Source: Chrysomallon squamiferum (taxonomy: Eukaryota; Mollusca; Gastropoda; Neomphalida; Peltospiridae). Taken from it: a stretch of DNA of 64,000 nucleotides. Positions 35,367 to 52,163 of the stretch are shown piece by piece; position 1 is the stretch's first letter, and each line of letters opens with the position of its first letter. The notes under the pieces are model-generated. The model ran no database searches, was not told the DNA's origin, and worked only from the letters and a program-made list of their open reading frames with translations. Location: assembly GCA_012295275.1 (NCBI GenBank), contig CM022677.1, forward strand, positions 15,157,970 to 15,221,969, given 5' to 3'. The position numbers and the translations under genes were made by a program.

Positions 35367-35400
35367 CATATACAACACACACACACACTCACACACACAC
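35287..35400. repeat. (CT)n and (AC)n microsatellite
   Basis: About 75 bases of pure CT followed by AC-rich sequence. The reading frame LSLSLS across it is an artefact. Confidence 0.95.
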
Positions 35401-36880
35401 ATCTATACCTCTCTTTGTGTTAGAGTCTATATCACTACATACAAATCTATTTTTCTGTATTTCTGAACATTTATAAAACAAGTACACTCTCAATATTTAG
35501 CCATACTTCCCTGACACACAGTCATAGGTACCTGCAGTCTCTTATACATATACATGTGGTTACTACCAACTCACTAATCTATCTATATATATATATATAT
35601 ATATATATGTAAATCTATGTACCTATGTACATACTAATCTTATCTACCTACTGATCTGCCTACATATCTACTTATCGATCAATGGTTTATCTATTTGTTC
35701 TGTCTATTTGTCTTTTACATTAAATCTCCCTATCTATATACTGTATATATGTCCATCTATAAACACTCTTATATATATGCACATCCCCTCTGACTGGCCC
35801 TCAAAAATACACAATGCAACATTAAATTAACAGCCACTCCTCATAAACACACAAGCACATTCCCCTTCACATTCATACAAACATTTCTGTAACACAACAA
35901 TGTACTCAACTTACATACCTATATGCCAACACCAGTTTCCATATTGCCATATATATTTTTTTTGATCTTTCTGTTCACATTCTGATCCATCAATAAGCAT
36001 CCATAAATCATCTGTCCATCTCTGCAGCTACCTCCCTGCATAACTACCTTACAACTTCTGTATGTCTGTCCATTTATAACACAAGCACACTCTCATTCAG
36101 ACGTTCTAGCACATCTAATACCTGTACCTGCACTTCCATATACATGTAGTTACCCATCTTCCTATCCATCACTCTCTATCTCTCTTTGTATCTATCCATC
36201 AACCTGCTGAGTTACCTGCTCTACACACAAACCTATCTACCTACCTATCTGTTTCTTCTATCTTATCTATTTTTCTTTTATCTTGTCCATTCATGCATGT
36301 ACCAACACATAACCATCCACCAATCATCTACACAACTCCCTAACTACCTACATATCTAACTATGTCTACATACCTACATTACAACCTGTCTTTCTGTTAG
36401 TCTGTCTACAAACACACTGTATCTGCATAACTTTATATATTTTCTTTTCACTTTCCAGTTATTATCATTGTGTATCTTCCTGTCTATTAATATAGCTATG
36501 GTCTGTCTTCTCTCTTATTATTCTGTGCTTTTTATAAAGTTAAAATTGAGATTTAATGTGCTGGTTTATCAGCTTTCCAAAAACTTAAATAAGGAAAAAT
36601 TAATAACTCATTAAAAATAAAAATGTTTAGTAAGTGTCACATTAGTTATGGACTGTGAAGAATGTACATTTTACTCAGTTTACTTTTGCACTGTTGATTA
36701 TAAAATTATTATACTCTTATTAAACCTTTAAATTTTTAGAATAAGTTTTTATTTTTTATTGTGAATGAAACTGGTTTGGAAAAATCAATATTTATATATT
36801 TTCCATTGTTAATAATGAAAAATGCATAGATTGAATAAATTTTCATAATGATTCTTATTTATTTATTTAAAATTTTCTGA

Positions 36881-36924
<44 letters not shown>

Positions 36925-37612
36925 TATAAATAAATAAATAAAATAAAATAACATTCAAAAAAGTTTGTTTAGTTTAAATTTCTGTTCTTTAAGAAAATGA
37001 GAACTGATATAAACACTATAATCTTAGAGGTCCTTAGTTCCGAATGGTGAGCGTTCCCAATCTTTTTTTTTTTTTGTATGATGCCTACCTTGATGTCATT
37101 AACACTATTAATAAGTGAATATTTCTTATCAGCAAATTCAAAATTATCTGTTGTCGTTCAATGGTAAACGAAGATAAAAAAATTTTTCTAGCAGACGCGA
37201 AGTGACGTGCGTCTCGGAAATGAGTCTCGATTACGATATTAGTTTCAAATCATCCTAAAGAAAAAAGACTACCGTGTATCAAACATTTCGGAGGCGAACA
37301 CAAAATAAAAACCTTTTTCATTTTATACTCTTTAATACCTGTTAAATCTCGTTAAAACATTAATCTCTTATTTCTTGATATCATTGGGCATATCTAATTA
37401 TCACAAGATTGTCGTTTAACTAACAGAAAACGACATTGATTTCTCCTGTATTTCTCCTGTATTTCTAGCATATTTATTTTAAAAAAGTCTTCTGCTACCA
37501 TTACAGCTGTTTATATGATAAAATTAATGTTCAGGTAAAGAAAAAAATATATATAAATACATTAGCTTACTTTATCACATTCGGACAACGTTTTCAGCCG
37601 ATATCTTGAGAT

Positions 37613-39417
37613 AACAAAACGGCAATTATCTTTGATTTACAAGCAGCTGAGCCAAAAATGACGTGATATTTTTTATTAAGAATTTTGTGCAGAGGTCTGA
37701 TGATGCCCGGGGTCAACTCCTTGGTGGTATGCCTCAAGGATAAGACTCAAGGATAAGGCCTAGTACCCAAAAATATTTTGAGAAAGGAAGATATTTTGAA
37801 TATGTAAAAACAATTTTATTAACTTATTTTCTCCCCATTTCGATGCCCGGGGCCACATCCGCTCGAGAAAGAGAGAGAGAGAGATTAATGTGGTTTTCTG
37901 TTACTTGTTAGAGAGAGATTAATGTGGTTTTCTGTTACTTATTAATGTGATAATTACAAGCATAATATCTAGTACTACAGAGACGCTATGAGATCAATAT
38001 TATCTTATTTAGAGATTTTAAAAGAAAAGGTGTTTTTACAGGAAATGATCTTGCTTAGTAGCAGATAGAAAATATTTCATAAAGAAATATTTTCACTTAT
38101 CTTTATGAAAATAAAATTATGATTTAGCATTTAAAAGACGTTTCTTTTGATGCTGACCAATAAGTTTACACTTCTGACTGATACTTTTTTTTATAGATCT
38201 ATATTTTTGATTAAAGATTTTTTTATTAAGCCCTGTTATAATAAGAGAGAGACGATATTTAATTATAATAATTTCATTTCTGACACATAATTTAAAAAAG
38301 GAGAGAACAGTACTTGCTAAATGATTATTCTGTTAAAATGTTTTTAATTGTATCTAGAGGAAAGATGGCCTAGACATGATTCTGAATCTAACTGATGTTT
38401 AGTTAGTATTCTGTAAATCACATGGGAAATGTATGGAGAGTATCAGAGATCCTGGGATATCTCTACTATTACATAAAAAAGTATCAGTCTGTAGTGCAAA
38501 CTTATTGGTCAGCTTCAAACGAAACGTCTTTTAAATCATATTTCTAAGTGAGCAGCTGCTGATTGTGGTTCCTTCAGTCTTTCGTCTAAAATGTTTAATA
38601 ATTAATTATTTTACTAATGTTTGCTGTTACAGTTTCTTTAATGTAGGTAATATAGCATGTACATGGGAGAGAAATATATTGATTGTCTTATTTTTATCAA
38701 ATTTACAGATTAATTAATATTTGAGAAACAAAATAAAAGTTGACAAAACTAATATTTATGTTATTTTATAAGATGATTACATTATTTAGCATAAATTTAC
38801 TATTAATGGAATGACATATGCCCTTTGTGACAAAATAACAAATGACCTTTCTCTCTCAAGATGTTTGTTTTTCTTTTTGTTTTATTTAATTTCATATTAT
38901 TTAATAACAATTAAAATATCTCATTTTTTAAACTATTTGGGATCATTAGCCTTTCTTGACATAAAATATGTAGTAATATAAAAGTAATATTTACTTTAAC
39001 TATACATTTTTTCTCTCAGAAATTACAGGAAAAGGGGACGATTTTGAAATGAATATAAAATATAGAATTATTTCCGCTGATTCTAAAGTTTGCCGTATAA
39101 ACTGCGCTGCTGGATAAGCTTAATGTTTCTTTTCTCTTTTTTTAATTGTTTCTTTTTATTATTATATATATATTTGGTATTTTTTCTTTCTAATACGTGG
39201 CAAAGTTTATGCGAATAAAAATATGACTGTTAAAAACTAACGTGTTATTTTTTTTATCTGTTCTATGTTATGCAATTTTAATCACTGAGATATTGACAAT
39301 TCACATTTTAGATTAATTATCAGTATAATTAGTATAATCACCATTTCCTGTAAAACAACTTTTCTTTCAAAATCTCTAAATAAGAGTATATTACTTTCAC
39401 AGTGTGTCTGTAGTTCT

Positions 39418-39471
<54 letters not shown>

Positions 39472-39914
39472 TTTTTTCTTCTTTTTTCAAGAAATACAGA
39501 GGAGGTTTTTAAATAAAGGTTTTTAAATACAGTAACCAATATTATACCGGTTAATTAATTTGGATGAGCGTAGTTTTCTGAAGATTTAGAGATTTTGCAG
39601 TTGAGAGGTGAGAGGCTAGATTAAGATGAATTAACTTCACCATGTTATTGATATTTGCAAGTGCATCTTTCTTGAAACGTCTAGAATATAGAGAAACATT
39701 AATAGACGTTTTTATTATTAAAAGTAAAGTAAAGAGGATGCGCGAGATGAATCTTGTTTATTGTAACACAAGTTCTGTAAATATACAGCGCTTTTACAGA
39801 TTAATTCTTAATTAACTGTAGAAAGTGATATTCTGTTGTCTCCGCTAAAAATTAAATTGATAATTAGACAATTAATATTCACTAGATAAAATCTAGAGAG
39901 CTATATATTAATGT
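37613..39914. other. Non-genic stretch
   Basis: A GATGCCCGGGG motif occurs twice (about 37703 and 37841), short direct repeats lie at 37870-37950, and a (TA)n tract lies at about 39420-39470. Apart from the fold-back element listed separately, no gene or exon was seen. Confidence 0.6.
38129..38536. mobile_element. Fold-back (MITE-like) element
   Basis: Inverted repeats of about 63 bases, 38129-38193 and 38474-38536, share ATTTAAAAGACGTTTC, ACCAATAAGTTT and CTGATACTTTTTT with a few mismatches and enclose about 280 bases of AT-rich, non-coding DNA. A small non-autonomous DNA transposon is the likely origin. No clear target-site duplication was seen. Confidence 0.65.
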
Positions 39915-41063
39915 AAAATATTACGGTTCTTTCGCTGAATTGAAATGTATTAGTATGAACAGGTCTGGTCGAAGCGAATAAAGTATAAATATTGTCGTTC
40001 AGTTCCATTATATGTGGTAAACAGCGTTCATCATAATAACAAGAACATTTCAGTTGCCGTTTACTGGGACAAATAAATAAATAAATGTATTATTATTAAT
40101 ATTAATATCTAAGATCCTTCAGTATTTTAGGCATACACAGAACCTCTCCCAGTGAGATAAAATATCGCTGCTTTATTATCAATGTTTTCTGCAGTGTTTA
40201 TCATTTCTTTTACTGAAGTTTTAATTACAGCGACACCTGCACTTATCACTGTAATCTGAGAGATAGATAGGTAGGTTGATAGACAGACAGATAGACGGAG
40301 AGTGAGACAGACAGACATACAGACACACACAAAAACCCAAAACTGAACTGAATAATTAAAATGACCAATAAAAGAAAAGTTGTGAAAAGCGAGTTTAATG
40401 TGATATTTTATAATAATGAATGTTCAAAACATTTCTTACAAGTTAATTTGCATATGGAATGTAAAAGTCTATCTATCTCTATGTCCAACAATGTATCTAT
40501 CTGTCTATTATTTAACTATATACATAAACACCGTCTCTCATTGATATAAACTTTCGTATATAACTATCCTCTATAAATACATATACCAAACTATTTCTTT
40601 TCTATGTGTGTGTCTGTGTATGTGTATGTGTCTATCTCTCTATCTGTTTATTTGTTGATAATTGTTTCTTTCTTTATAATGACGACTGTATACTGACATA
40701 ACGATATTAACGATACAAACAACAACACTAATTGAAATACTAATTAAAATAATTGGTCCTAATCATAATACAAATCAAACTCAAAACTTCAATAAACTAA
40801 ACTCCTTGACAAATGTTACACAAGAATACAATATCTTTAAAATCTGCACCAGCTGGGATTTCAAGATTTGCGCAGGAATCAAGACAATACCAATTTGGGC
40901 ACCCATCATATCCTATGAACTCGTCAGAATTCATTCCATCATCAGTTCTGCCACTGAGTTCACATTTTTCTTGTGTATCTACTACATCTCTGTCTTCTAG
41001 TTCAGGCTCATCACCATCAACGTTTTCTTTGACTGCATCCACCGGTTCATCTGTGCCATTCAA
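39915..41063 (+). repeat. Direct duplication, right copy
   Basis: Same-orientation partner of 24165-25060, with an extra microsatellite-rich insert (40340-40780) and the second PHD-like copy. Diverged by many substitutions. Confidence 0.85.
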
Positions 41064-41229
41064 ATTGAACTGCCGTTTTGACTTTGGTATCTTCTATATT
41101 TTTTTGTTGTAATTTTGCCTCTAAAATATTTGCTTTTTTTGCCTTTTCTTCCTCATTCTTCTTCTCTGCCAACTCTTCTTCATACCTCTTGATACTTTCT
41201 TCTTCTGTCAATGCCTCGGCATACCTCAT
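40797..41229 (-). pseudogene. PHD-finger-like protein fragment, copy 2
   Basis: The upstream part (41229-41047) is a charged coiled-coil (SIKRYEEELAEKKNEEEKAK, then KLQQKNIEDTK). The downstream part (41063-40797) matches copy 1 (GDEPELEDRDVVDTQ and CPNWYCLDSCANLEIPAG, ending CNICQGV). The two parts overlap in different frames, so there is a frameshift or missing splice near 41055. Two of the finger cysteines seen in copy 1 are replaced here (CELSG and GYDGC), which argues that the finger no longer folds. The coiled-coil followed by a cysteine-rich C-terminus resembles tails of some pogo/Tigger-type transposases, an inference only. Confidence 0.5.
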
Positions 41230-41269
41230 CCTTTTGATTTTATTGCCCCAAGTGGTGGAGTAAAATAAA

Positions 41270-42053
<784 letters not shown>

Positions 42054-42229
42054 TTTTTTTTCAGAATGTAAATGGGTGGGGTGAAGCAGGGGGACAACTA
42101 CTTTTTAGTTTCAGTTATTGTCTGATTTCTGTATTCAGAATTGTGTAACTCTGTGAAAATGAGGTGACTACGAGTGTGAAGAAAAAAAAAACAATGAAAA
42201 TAAAATCATTCAGCTCATAGCATCTGCTA

Positions 42230-43660
42230 CTTTTTTGCCAGGGGAAGGAGCGCTCACCCATTTTTATCTATCCGCCCCCTGCCCTAGTCCCGTCAGACAG
42301 CTTGTGAAGTACAGAACCAAGTTGAAATTTTAAAGTTTCTTGTCAGCATGTTCTCTGTGTGAGATCGTAGGATCGAATCACAGCATTTTCTGGAGGTTCC
42401 ATTTATCCTGTTACTGATAATTAACATCTCACGCAAGGAACATAACTCTAATCTAATCTTGTGAACACCTATCACTAAAGGCAGATAAGTCTAATTGATA
42501 TAATCCTCGCACTTCCTGTTACACGTCAGGGTTTATGTCACGTTCTTATATATAAAGAAAATGATTTTTCCACAATCTTGGTGCGAAGGACACACCCACT
42601 GACCTGTCAGAAAGCGTGCCTCTCGTAGACGTGTTTCACAACATCTTGCTCTGATTAGCACGTGAATTTTTTTCATTCATTTCATTCATTCTACAATCTT
42701 TCATAGATGAATCTGGGATCGGAAAGTACTGTTGTTTAACCGCCAAAAATTCCGAGATTCGATCACAGAATGCTGACAAGAAACTTTAAACTTTCAACTT
42801 GGCTCTTCACAAGCTGTCTGAGGGCGGGGGACTAGGGCAGGGGGTCATGTGTACACCTCACCCAACAGCCCAGACCCAAATTTGAATTATACTTAATATT
42901 TAATTCAGTACAATTATTCATTTTTATTTCTTAAACTTTTTTTTTATTCTTCTGTTACAGTCTTCTATTATGTGAATAGTTTTTTTATTAAAATTATTTT
43001 TTGTTATCTTCGTTGAATAATTAAACAGCATATCCCATACACGACAAACAAATATAATTGTTTTCATAATTTCTTTAGCACTTAACTAAACAAATTAAAT
43101 GAAACAGATGTCCAAATTTGAAAATATATCATTTTTTTATTTTTATTTTCCTTTTTCAAAATCTGTTGTTGTTAATGTTGCTATCGATTATCATCGTTAT
43201 ATTTATTCCTATTATTAATTGGACAAAAGAGTTATTTCCCTTAGACGACCTAGTCTATGAAACTGCTAATCATCATCATTATTATTATTATTATTATTAG
43301 TAGTAGTAGTAGTAGTAGTAGTATCTTTATTTATTTCATGTTTCTTTATTAAAAACTTAATATTTCTTCATTCATGCTATTCAGAGTAAAATTAGATCAA
43401 TAATTAAACTTTGTTACGAAATTCCGTTTTGATACGTGAACATGTCTATTGTTATTTATTATGATTAGAGAAAGAGAGATTTGGGTTTCACTATGACTGT
43501 AAGTATGTATGTTTTTATAAAAATTTCATTTCACTGTAAAAATGTAGTATAAAAATTTCAAATACACATAAATACTGTTTTTCACTCTTTTCATACCGAT
43601 ACGTTATTTAAATTTCACAAATATAATGATTTCTCGAGTGTGGTATGTAACATCAGTTCA
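42230..43660. repeat. Dispersed repeat cluster, second site
   Basis: Shares CTATCCGCCCCCTGCCCTAG (42268) with 61479; CACAAGCTGT.TGAGG and CAGGGGG-type blocks near 42810 with 62345 and 62985; and the segment at 42950-43110 with 62430-62545 in the same orientation. The part at 43240-43640 is inverted relative to 25300-25600. A (TTA)n/(TAG)n tract lies at about 43275-43320. Consistent with one old interspersed repeat family present three or more times in the window. Confidence 0.75.
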
Positions 43661-43904
43661 ACTGTTTAAAAGTTTAAGTTTGAGTGTGTGTGCGTGTGTC
43701 TGTGTTTCATATATCTTTAATTTTTGTTTGTTTTCATTTTTATTGTTGATATTATTGCTAACATTGTTATTATTGCTATGGTAGTACATAACTATTACTA
43801 TTTTTATAATTGTTGTTATTGTTAATATTGCTGTTATAGCTGTTGCTTTTGTTGTTGGTTCAGTGCTTTAGGTAAAATAGTTAATTTTGTGTGGAGGAAG
43901 AAAG

Positions 43905-47184
<3,280 letters not shown>

Positions 47185-50100
47185 AAAGGAAACATTCACA
47201 TACCCAATGTACAGACTATATAATTTCCAAATTCTGTGTGCTCAAGGAATTAACATATGTGCTCAAAATAAGGTAACCAGTTTTATTATTCTCATTGTTA
47301 TTACATTATCATGATCATTATCATTATAGCTATTATCATAATTTTATTGCTGTTAACATCATTATCAGCATCATCATTATTATTGTTACCATTATTGTTA
47401 TTATCATCATTATCATCATCATTATTATAATTATTATTCCTGTTGTTGTTGTTGATGGTGTTGGGAGTGGTTTTTTTATTGTCATTATTATTATCAGATC
47501 TTCTGTTATGATTTATTAAACTGAGTTATGTTAAAAAACAAATAATTAAAGCAAAACAAAAACTCTAAATGTAAGAATTATTTCTGTTTTGTGGCAGTGA
47601 TTTTGTTAATGTCACTTTGATCCACTGAGTTTTGTTTTTACATCATTTATTTTTCATTATTTGATTAAAATAATTAAATTACTGATTATTGACAGATATA
47701 ATAATTTTAAAAATGTAAATTTCCATTTATGGCTGATTTAAAAAAGAAATCTCTTCTTTAATTGGAAAACAAAATTGGTGCACTGGGGGTAATTATTATT
47801 TTTTTTTTATATACTTCCTAAAATATTTACTTAATTTAGTTTCTTACTTACTTTAGTTTTCTGCTTATTTGATTACTTATTTCATTCATAGCTATACTTT
47901 TACTTAGTTAACTACTTACTTGTCAGATTAGTTTGTTCTTTCTTTCTTTCTTTATTTTTGTGTTTGATTCAGCCTGGAACACTGATCTGCACAACAAATG
48001 TCTTCATGTTGGAGATTCATGGCTGCTGGCATCAACCCCTTTATTAAAAAGGTTTTACTATTAATATTATTATTATTTTTCTTCTTATTATTTCTTCTTA
48101 TTATTGTTATTATTGTTATTATTGCTTCTTGTTATTGTTGATCATGTTACTATTTCATAAATAACAATCTTTTTGTATGCATGGTAAAATGGCCAGTGAG
48201 TTGCACATTAAAAGCAAGTACTAGTTCACTATTTACTAAATGGCATTTAAGTTGCCTTTAATTACATTTGTCATCATACCTTGATTATGTTGATGAGTGT
48301 TTACCTGTTTGCAGTATGTATATATTTGTAGGACGAGAAAGTCACTGTAAGAAGTGGTTACTATAGTAACTGTGATTCTGTTCCTGTATTTGCAGGATGG
48401 TCACACACTTTGGCAGTATGCTGCAGCTCTCAGACACCATGACACTGTCTGGATTCTAGAGGAATACAAACTTATATTAATTATTATTTTAATTCTTAAT
48501 TTTAATTTCAGGATTTAATTTATGGTGTTCTAGAGATTAATTATCAGAAAGTGCAGGAGGCCCTATTGAGGTCAAAATGTATTATGAATTTCCTTAACAA
48601 TTTCCTTGCTTTATCTCTCAAAATTACATAAATAATTTCATTATAAATAATTGTCTAGCGATGAAATTATAATAGTAGTAATTATAATCATTATTTTTAT
48701 CTCACACTTTTTACACAATGTTGGATTAATTAATCATGCTAAATAGTGTAAGTTTAAATCTTTGTAATAGTTTAAATTAATGATACTGTATTTTATAATA
48801 TCAGTGTCCATACACTGTAATTGACTTAGTATAGAGAAAACATTCAATTAAATTAGGTGTTATTTAGAAAACTGGATTTGTAAACATATATTCTGTATAG
48901 CATGAATTAAAAAAACAACAAAAAAGGAAAAAGAAAAAAAAGAAAAATTCTTTAATAATTTAGAAATACTGATCTCTGTACTTATATCAAGAACAAAATG
49001 ACTGCAGAATTCTCAGTATCCACACATACTACATTTTACCATTAGTAAACTAATATAAGATCTATGTTAATGTTTCTATTTCTTTTTTAGAATTCTTTAC
49101 AACTTTACTTTTACATTGGTGTTGTTGTGTGATGCCAGTGCCAATGTTGGCAAATACTTCTGGGTAATGTAATTATAACAATTTTACCATTTGAATAAGT
49201 TTGAACGTTCAAATAAAGACTGTTTTATTATCAATGTCAGTAGTTTCAAATATTGCAAAATTTTATTATAACTTTATTAACATGTTTGTTTTTAAGAAGT
49301 TATATTAATAACAAAATTTAAAATGATAATCAAGGACTTGCTCATGTGAAAATGTTTAAATCATTTTATATTTCTTACTTTACAGGGACTTTGTTTTGCA
49401 GTGTTTTCAACACGAAGACTCCAGCTAATGTGGAAGATTCTAGAAAGTCACCCAGATTTCAGTCTCAAAGACCAGGTGAGCCTATCATTACACAGTGGAC
49501 TGTGACAAAACCAAACTGTAAACTATTTAACTACTGGTTTACTTGTTAGTCACCTTGGTTATCAAATCTTTTGTTTCACAGTGTTAAATGACTGAAGTAA
49601 AGAGAAAACTGTGAACTATGAATTAAAATTTGGTTTCTCTGCAACTAAATTTTTTCTACTAACAGATGATTTCTTATGTGTATTAACATGAATTGATGTG
49701 AATTAATTAATGCACATTGATTAAATTGATGTAATATGAATTGATGTGTAATGTAAACTAATTTGAATTGATTTAAATTAATGCAGTATGAGTTGATGTG
49801 AATTGATAAGAAAAAATAAGAACTATAGCTGTATATTTTACACACACAGACTTAATGAAAACGGATTGTTTTAATTCATTTTTATAATGTATAATCTTGA
49901 TGTATACATATCCTTAATATTCACATACTGTTATCACTATTACTACCACTACTACTATACTGACTATATATAAAGAGGCACTATAATACTACTATACTAT
50001 TACACATACATACTATTACAACAACTATTACTACTACTGATGCTACTACTATATTACTGTACTGATTGTATATACAAAGGCTGATAACACTTATACTACA

Positions 50101-50232
50101 TATATACATGCACACATACTAGTACTACAACTATTACTGCTACTACTGCTACTACTACAACTACTAATATTACTGTACAGATTGTATATACAGAGGCTGA
50201 GAACAGCATATCATTACTACTACTTCAACTAC

Positions 50233-50283
<51 letters not shown>

Positions 50284-50690
50284 TATATACACATACATAC
50301 ACATACATACTACTGTTAAACCTATTAATACTGCTGCTTCTATACTATTACTAACACTACATATATATACATGCACACATACTACTACTACAACTACTAA
50401 TATTACTTTACTGATTGTTTGCAGAGGCTGAGAACAGCATATCACTATGCATGTCCCTTCGAGGCAGATGAACCCGAGATTGAGAAGTTGTCTGAAATAA
50501 AGGCCAATGTCCTAAACAACGTTGTAGAGACTGGTTGAGTCAAAGATGGAGGAACTGAGAGTACATTGACATTGCTGATATTGTTGACCCTGTCATGAAA
50601 TGCAGATTACACGATGGTGGGAAACAGTTGAGGGACTTGTTGATAAAAGCTGAAATAAATTCAGACATTCTAGACACAGTATGATTTATT
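47185..50690 (+). pseudogene. Ankyrin-repeat-type exons, right copy
   Basis: Splice-bounded blocks: 47185-47272 (RLYNFQILCAQGINICAQNK, donor GTAACC), 48395-about 48466 (DGHTLWQYAAALRHHDTVWI, a clear ankyrin repeat), 48514-48579 (GVLEINYQKVQEALLR; the GT donor kept in the left copy is lost here), 49091-49163 (35 bases shorter than 7533-7640, frame-disrupting), 49386-49475 and 50425-about 50690 (TAYHYACPFEADEPEIEKLS; DIADIVDPVMKCRLHDGGKQ in a shifted frame). Ankyrin repeats mediate protein binding; the rest of the product is not recognised. The lost donor and shortened exon make this a decayed copy at least in part. (ATT)n tracts lie at 47290-47500 and AT/AC repeats at 50220-50300. Confidence 0.55.
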
Positions 50691-51259
50691 ATTTTCTTCC
50701 TCAACTCTCTGTTTTTAATAATAATAATAATCATAATAATCATGATGATGATGTGATAATCATAATCATATGGCCTGGAAATAGAACTAATGTGTGTGGA
50801 CAAGGTATTAACAGTTCTGTGATATGTAAATGTGTAATATTAATATTTACCAGATCTAATAAAATATATGACAGTAATACAACTCATGTATTAGATTCAT
50901 TTAACATGTAAATGTGTGATATTAATATTTATATACCAGACAGAAATAAAATAAATTTTAAAAACACTTCAATATATATGTTCATCTGTTCTTATTTTAA
51001 AATGAGATCAAATTAATTGCTTTGGAGTTACGTTAATGAAATATGAGTAAAATTTACCTTTTTAAAAACTAATTTATCGAATAAGTATAATTCAGTTAAT
51101 TCAGAAGTGATTATTTTTCTAATACAATGGTACCTCGACTTACCAGGTAAAATATTTCCCAACTGAATCTCAAATCCTAACTGTGAAACTTCTCATGTCA
51201 GTAAGCAAACATATTTTGTTTAAAAGTGTCACAAATTTGTTTTTTTAAATATGTTTTAG

Positions 51260-52042
51260 CTTCATCTTAGAATAGAAACTTGCCAGAAACTAAAAGTGAA
51301 ATAAAACTGACAGAAAAAAACATCACCTGCCATTAAAAGAAAACTCAACGTTCCAGATGATGACAACATTTCTTCATCAGCAGAGGTGGTTACTGATTCT
51401 GCTTTCAGTATTATTATTAGTAGCAGTATTACTATTATTATTATTATTATTATTATTGTTCTTCTTCTTCTTCTTCTTATTATTATTATTACTGTTGATA
51501 TTGGTAATCTTTAAACTCTTTTTTCTTTATTATTGACGAAATTGTAATTATTATTATTGTTCCTACAGCTGCAGCAGTAGCAGTGATGTTTCTAGTGCTA
51601 GTGTTAACCATAATAGTGGTCTTACTAGTAAGTAAATAGTATTTTAGTAACATTTATGGTTATATGTGATTATTATAATACCAGCTGTTATTGTTTTGTT
51701 TTTGTCATAATTATTACTACTGTTGTTGCTGTTGATGTTGTTGTTTTTATTATAATTTCAGAACAGCAAAGTGCAAGAAAACTGCTGATAAGAAGTGACA
51801 ATGTGAGATAAAATCACAAATAGCAATTCTTCCACTTCTCATATTATTAAACATTATAATAAATATTTTGTTGTTGTGTTCAGAGGTCTGATGATAAGTT
51901 TTTTTATTTCTTTTAGGTTCATCTTTCAATTTTAATTTAGCAGAGACTAAAAGTGATATAAAACTGACAGAAGAAACATCACCTGGATTCAAAAGAAAAC
52001 TCAACATTTCAGATGATGACAACAGTTCTACATCAGCAGAGT
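51260..52042 (+). other. Duplicated acidic exon
   Basis: Two related blocks: 51260-51385 (ends before GTGGTT, a GT donor) and about 51916-52041 (acceptor TTTTAG; reads SDIKLTEETSPGFKRKLNIS, then DDDNSSTSAE). The second has TGTGTT where the first has a GT donor. The polar, serine- and aspartate-rich peptide suggests a disordered linker. The first copy has an extra base in its lysine/threonine stretch. (ATT)n and CTT repeats separate them. Confidence 0.45.
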
Positions 52043-52163
52043 GTGTTACTTATTCTTATTAGAACTAGTAATATAAGTATTAGCAGACGGTTTTATATAT
52101 GAACGATATATATAGAGATTATCAGCAGAAGACTGTTATCAATTAGGTCGCCTCGCATACAAA

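Larger units (their letters stand above)
30890..37612 (-). repeat. Right arm of the large inverted duplication
   Basis: Reverse-complement partner of 1-5340. Longer than the left arm because it retains about 1.5 kb (31840-33350) and has a long (CT)n. Besides the IRAG-like exons it contains AT-rich DNA and pyrimidine-rich degenerate repeats (35200-36500) mirroring 1000-2260. The inner end falls in an (AAT)n tract at about 30893-30920, matching (ATT)n at 5301-5340. Confidence 0.9.

Noticed and set aside
47295-47519. Isoleucine-rich ORF resembling a membrane segment
   Set aside because: Translation of degenerate (ATT)n; hydrophobicity is a codon artefact.
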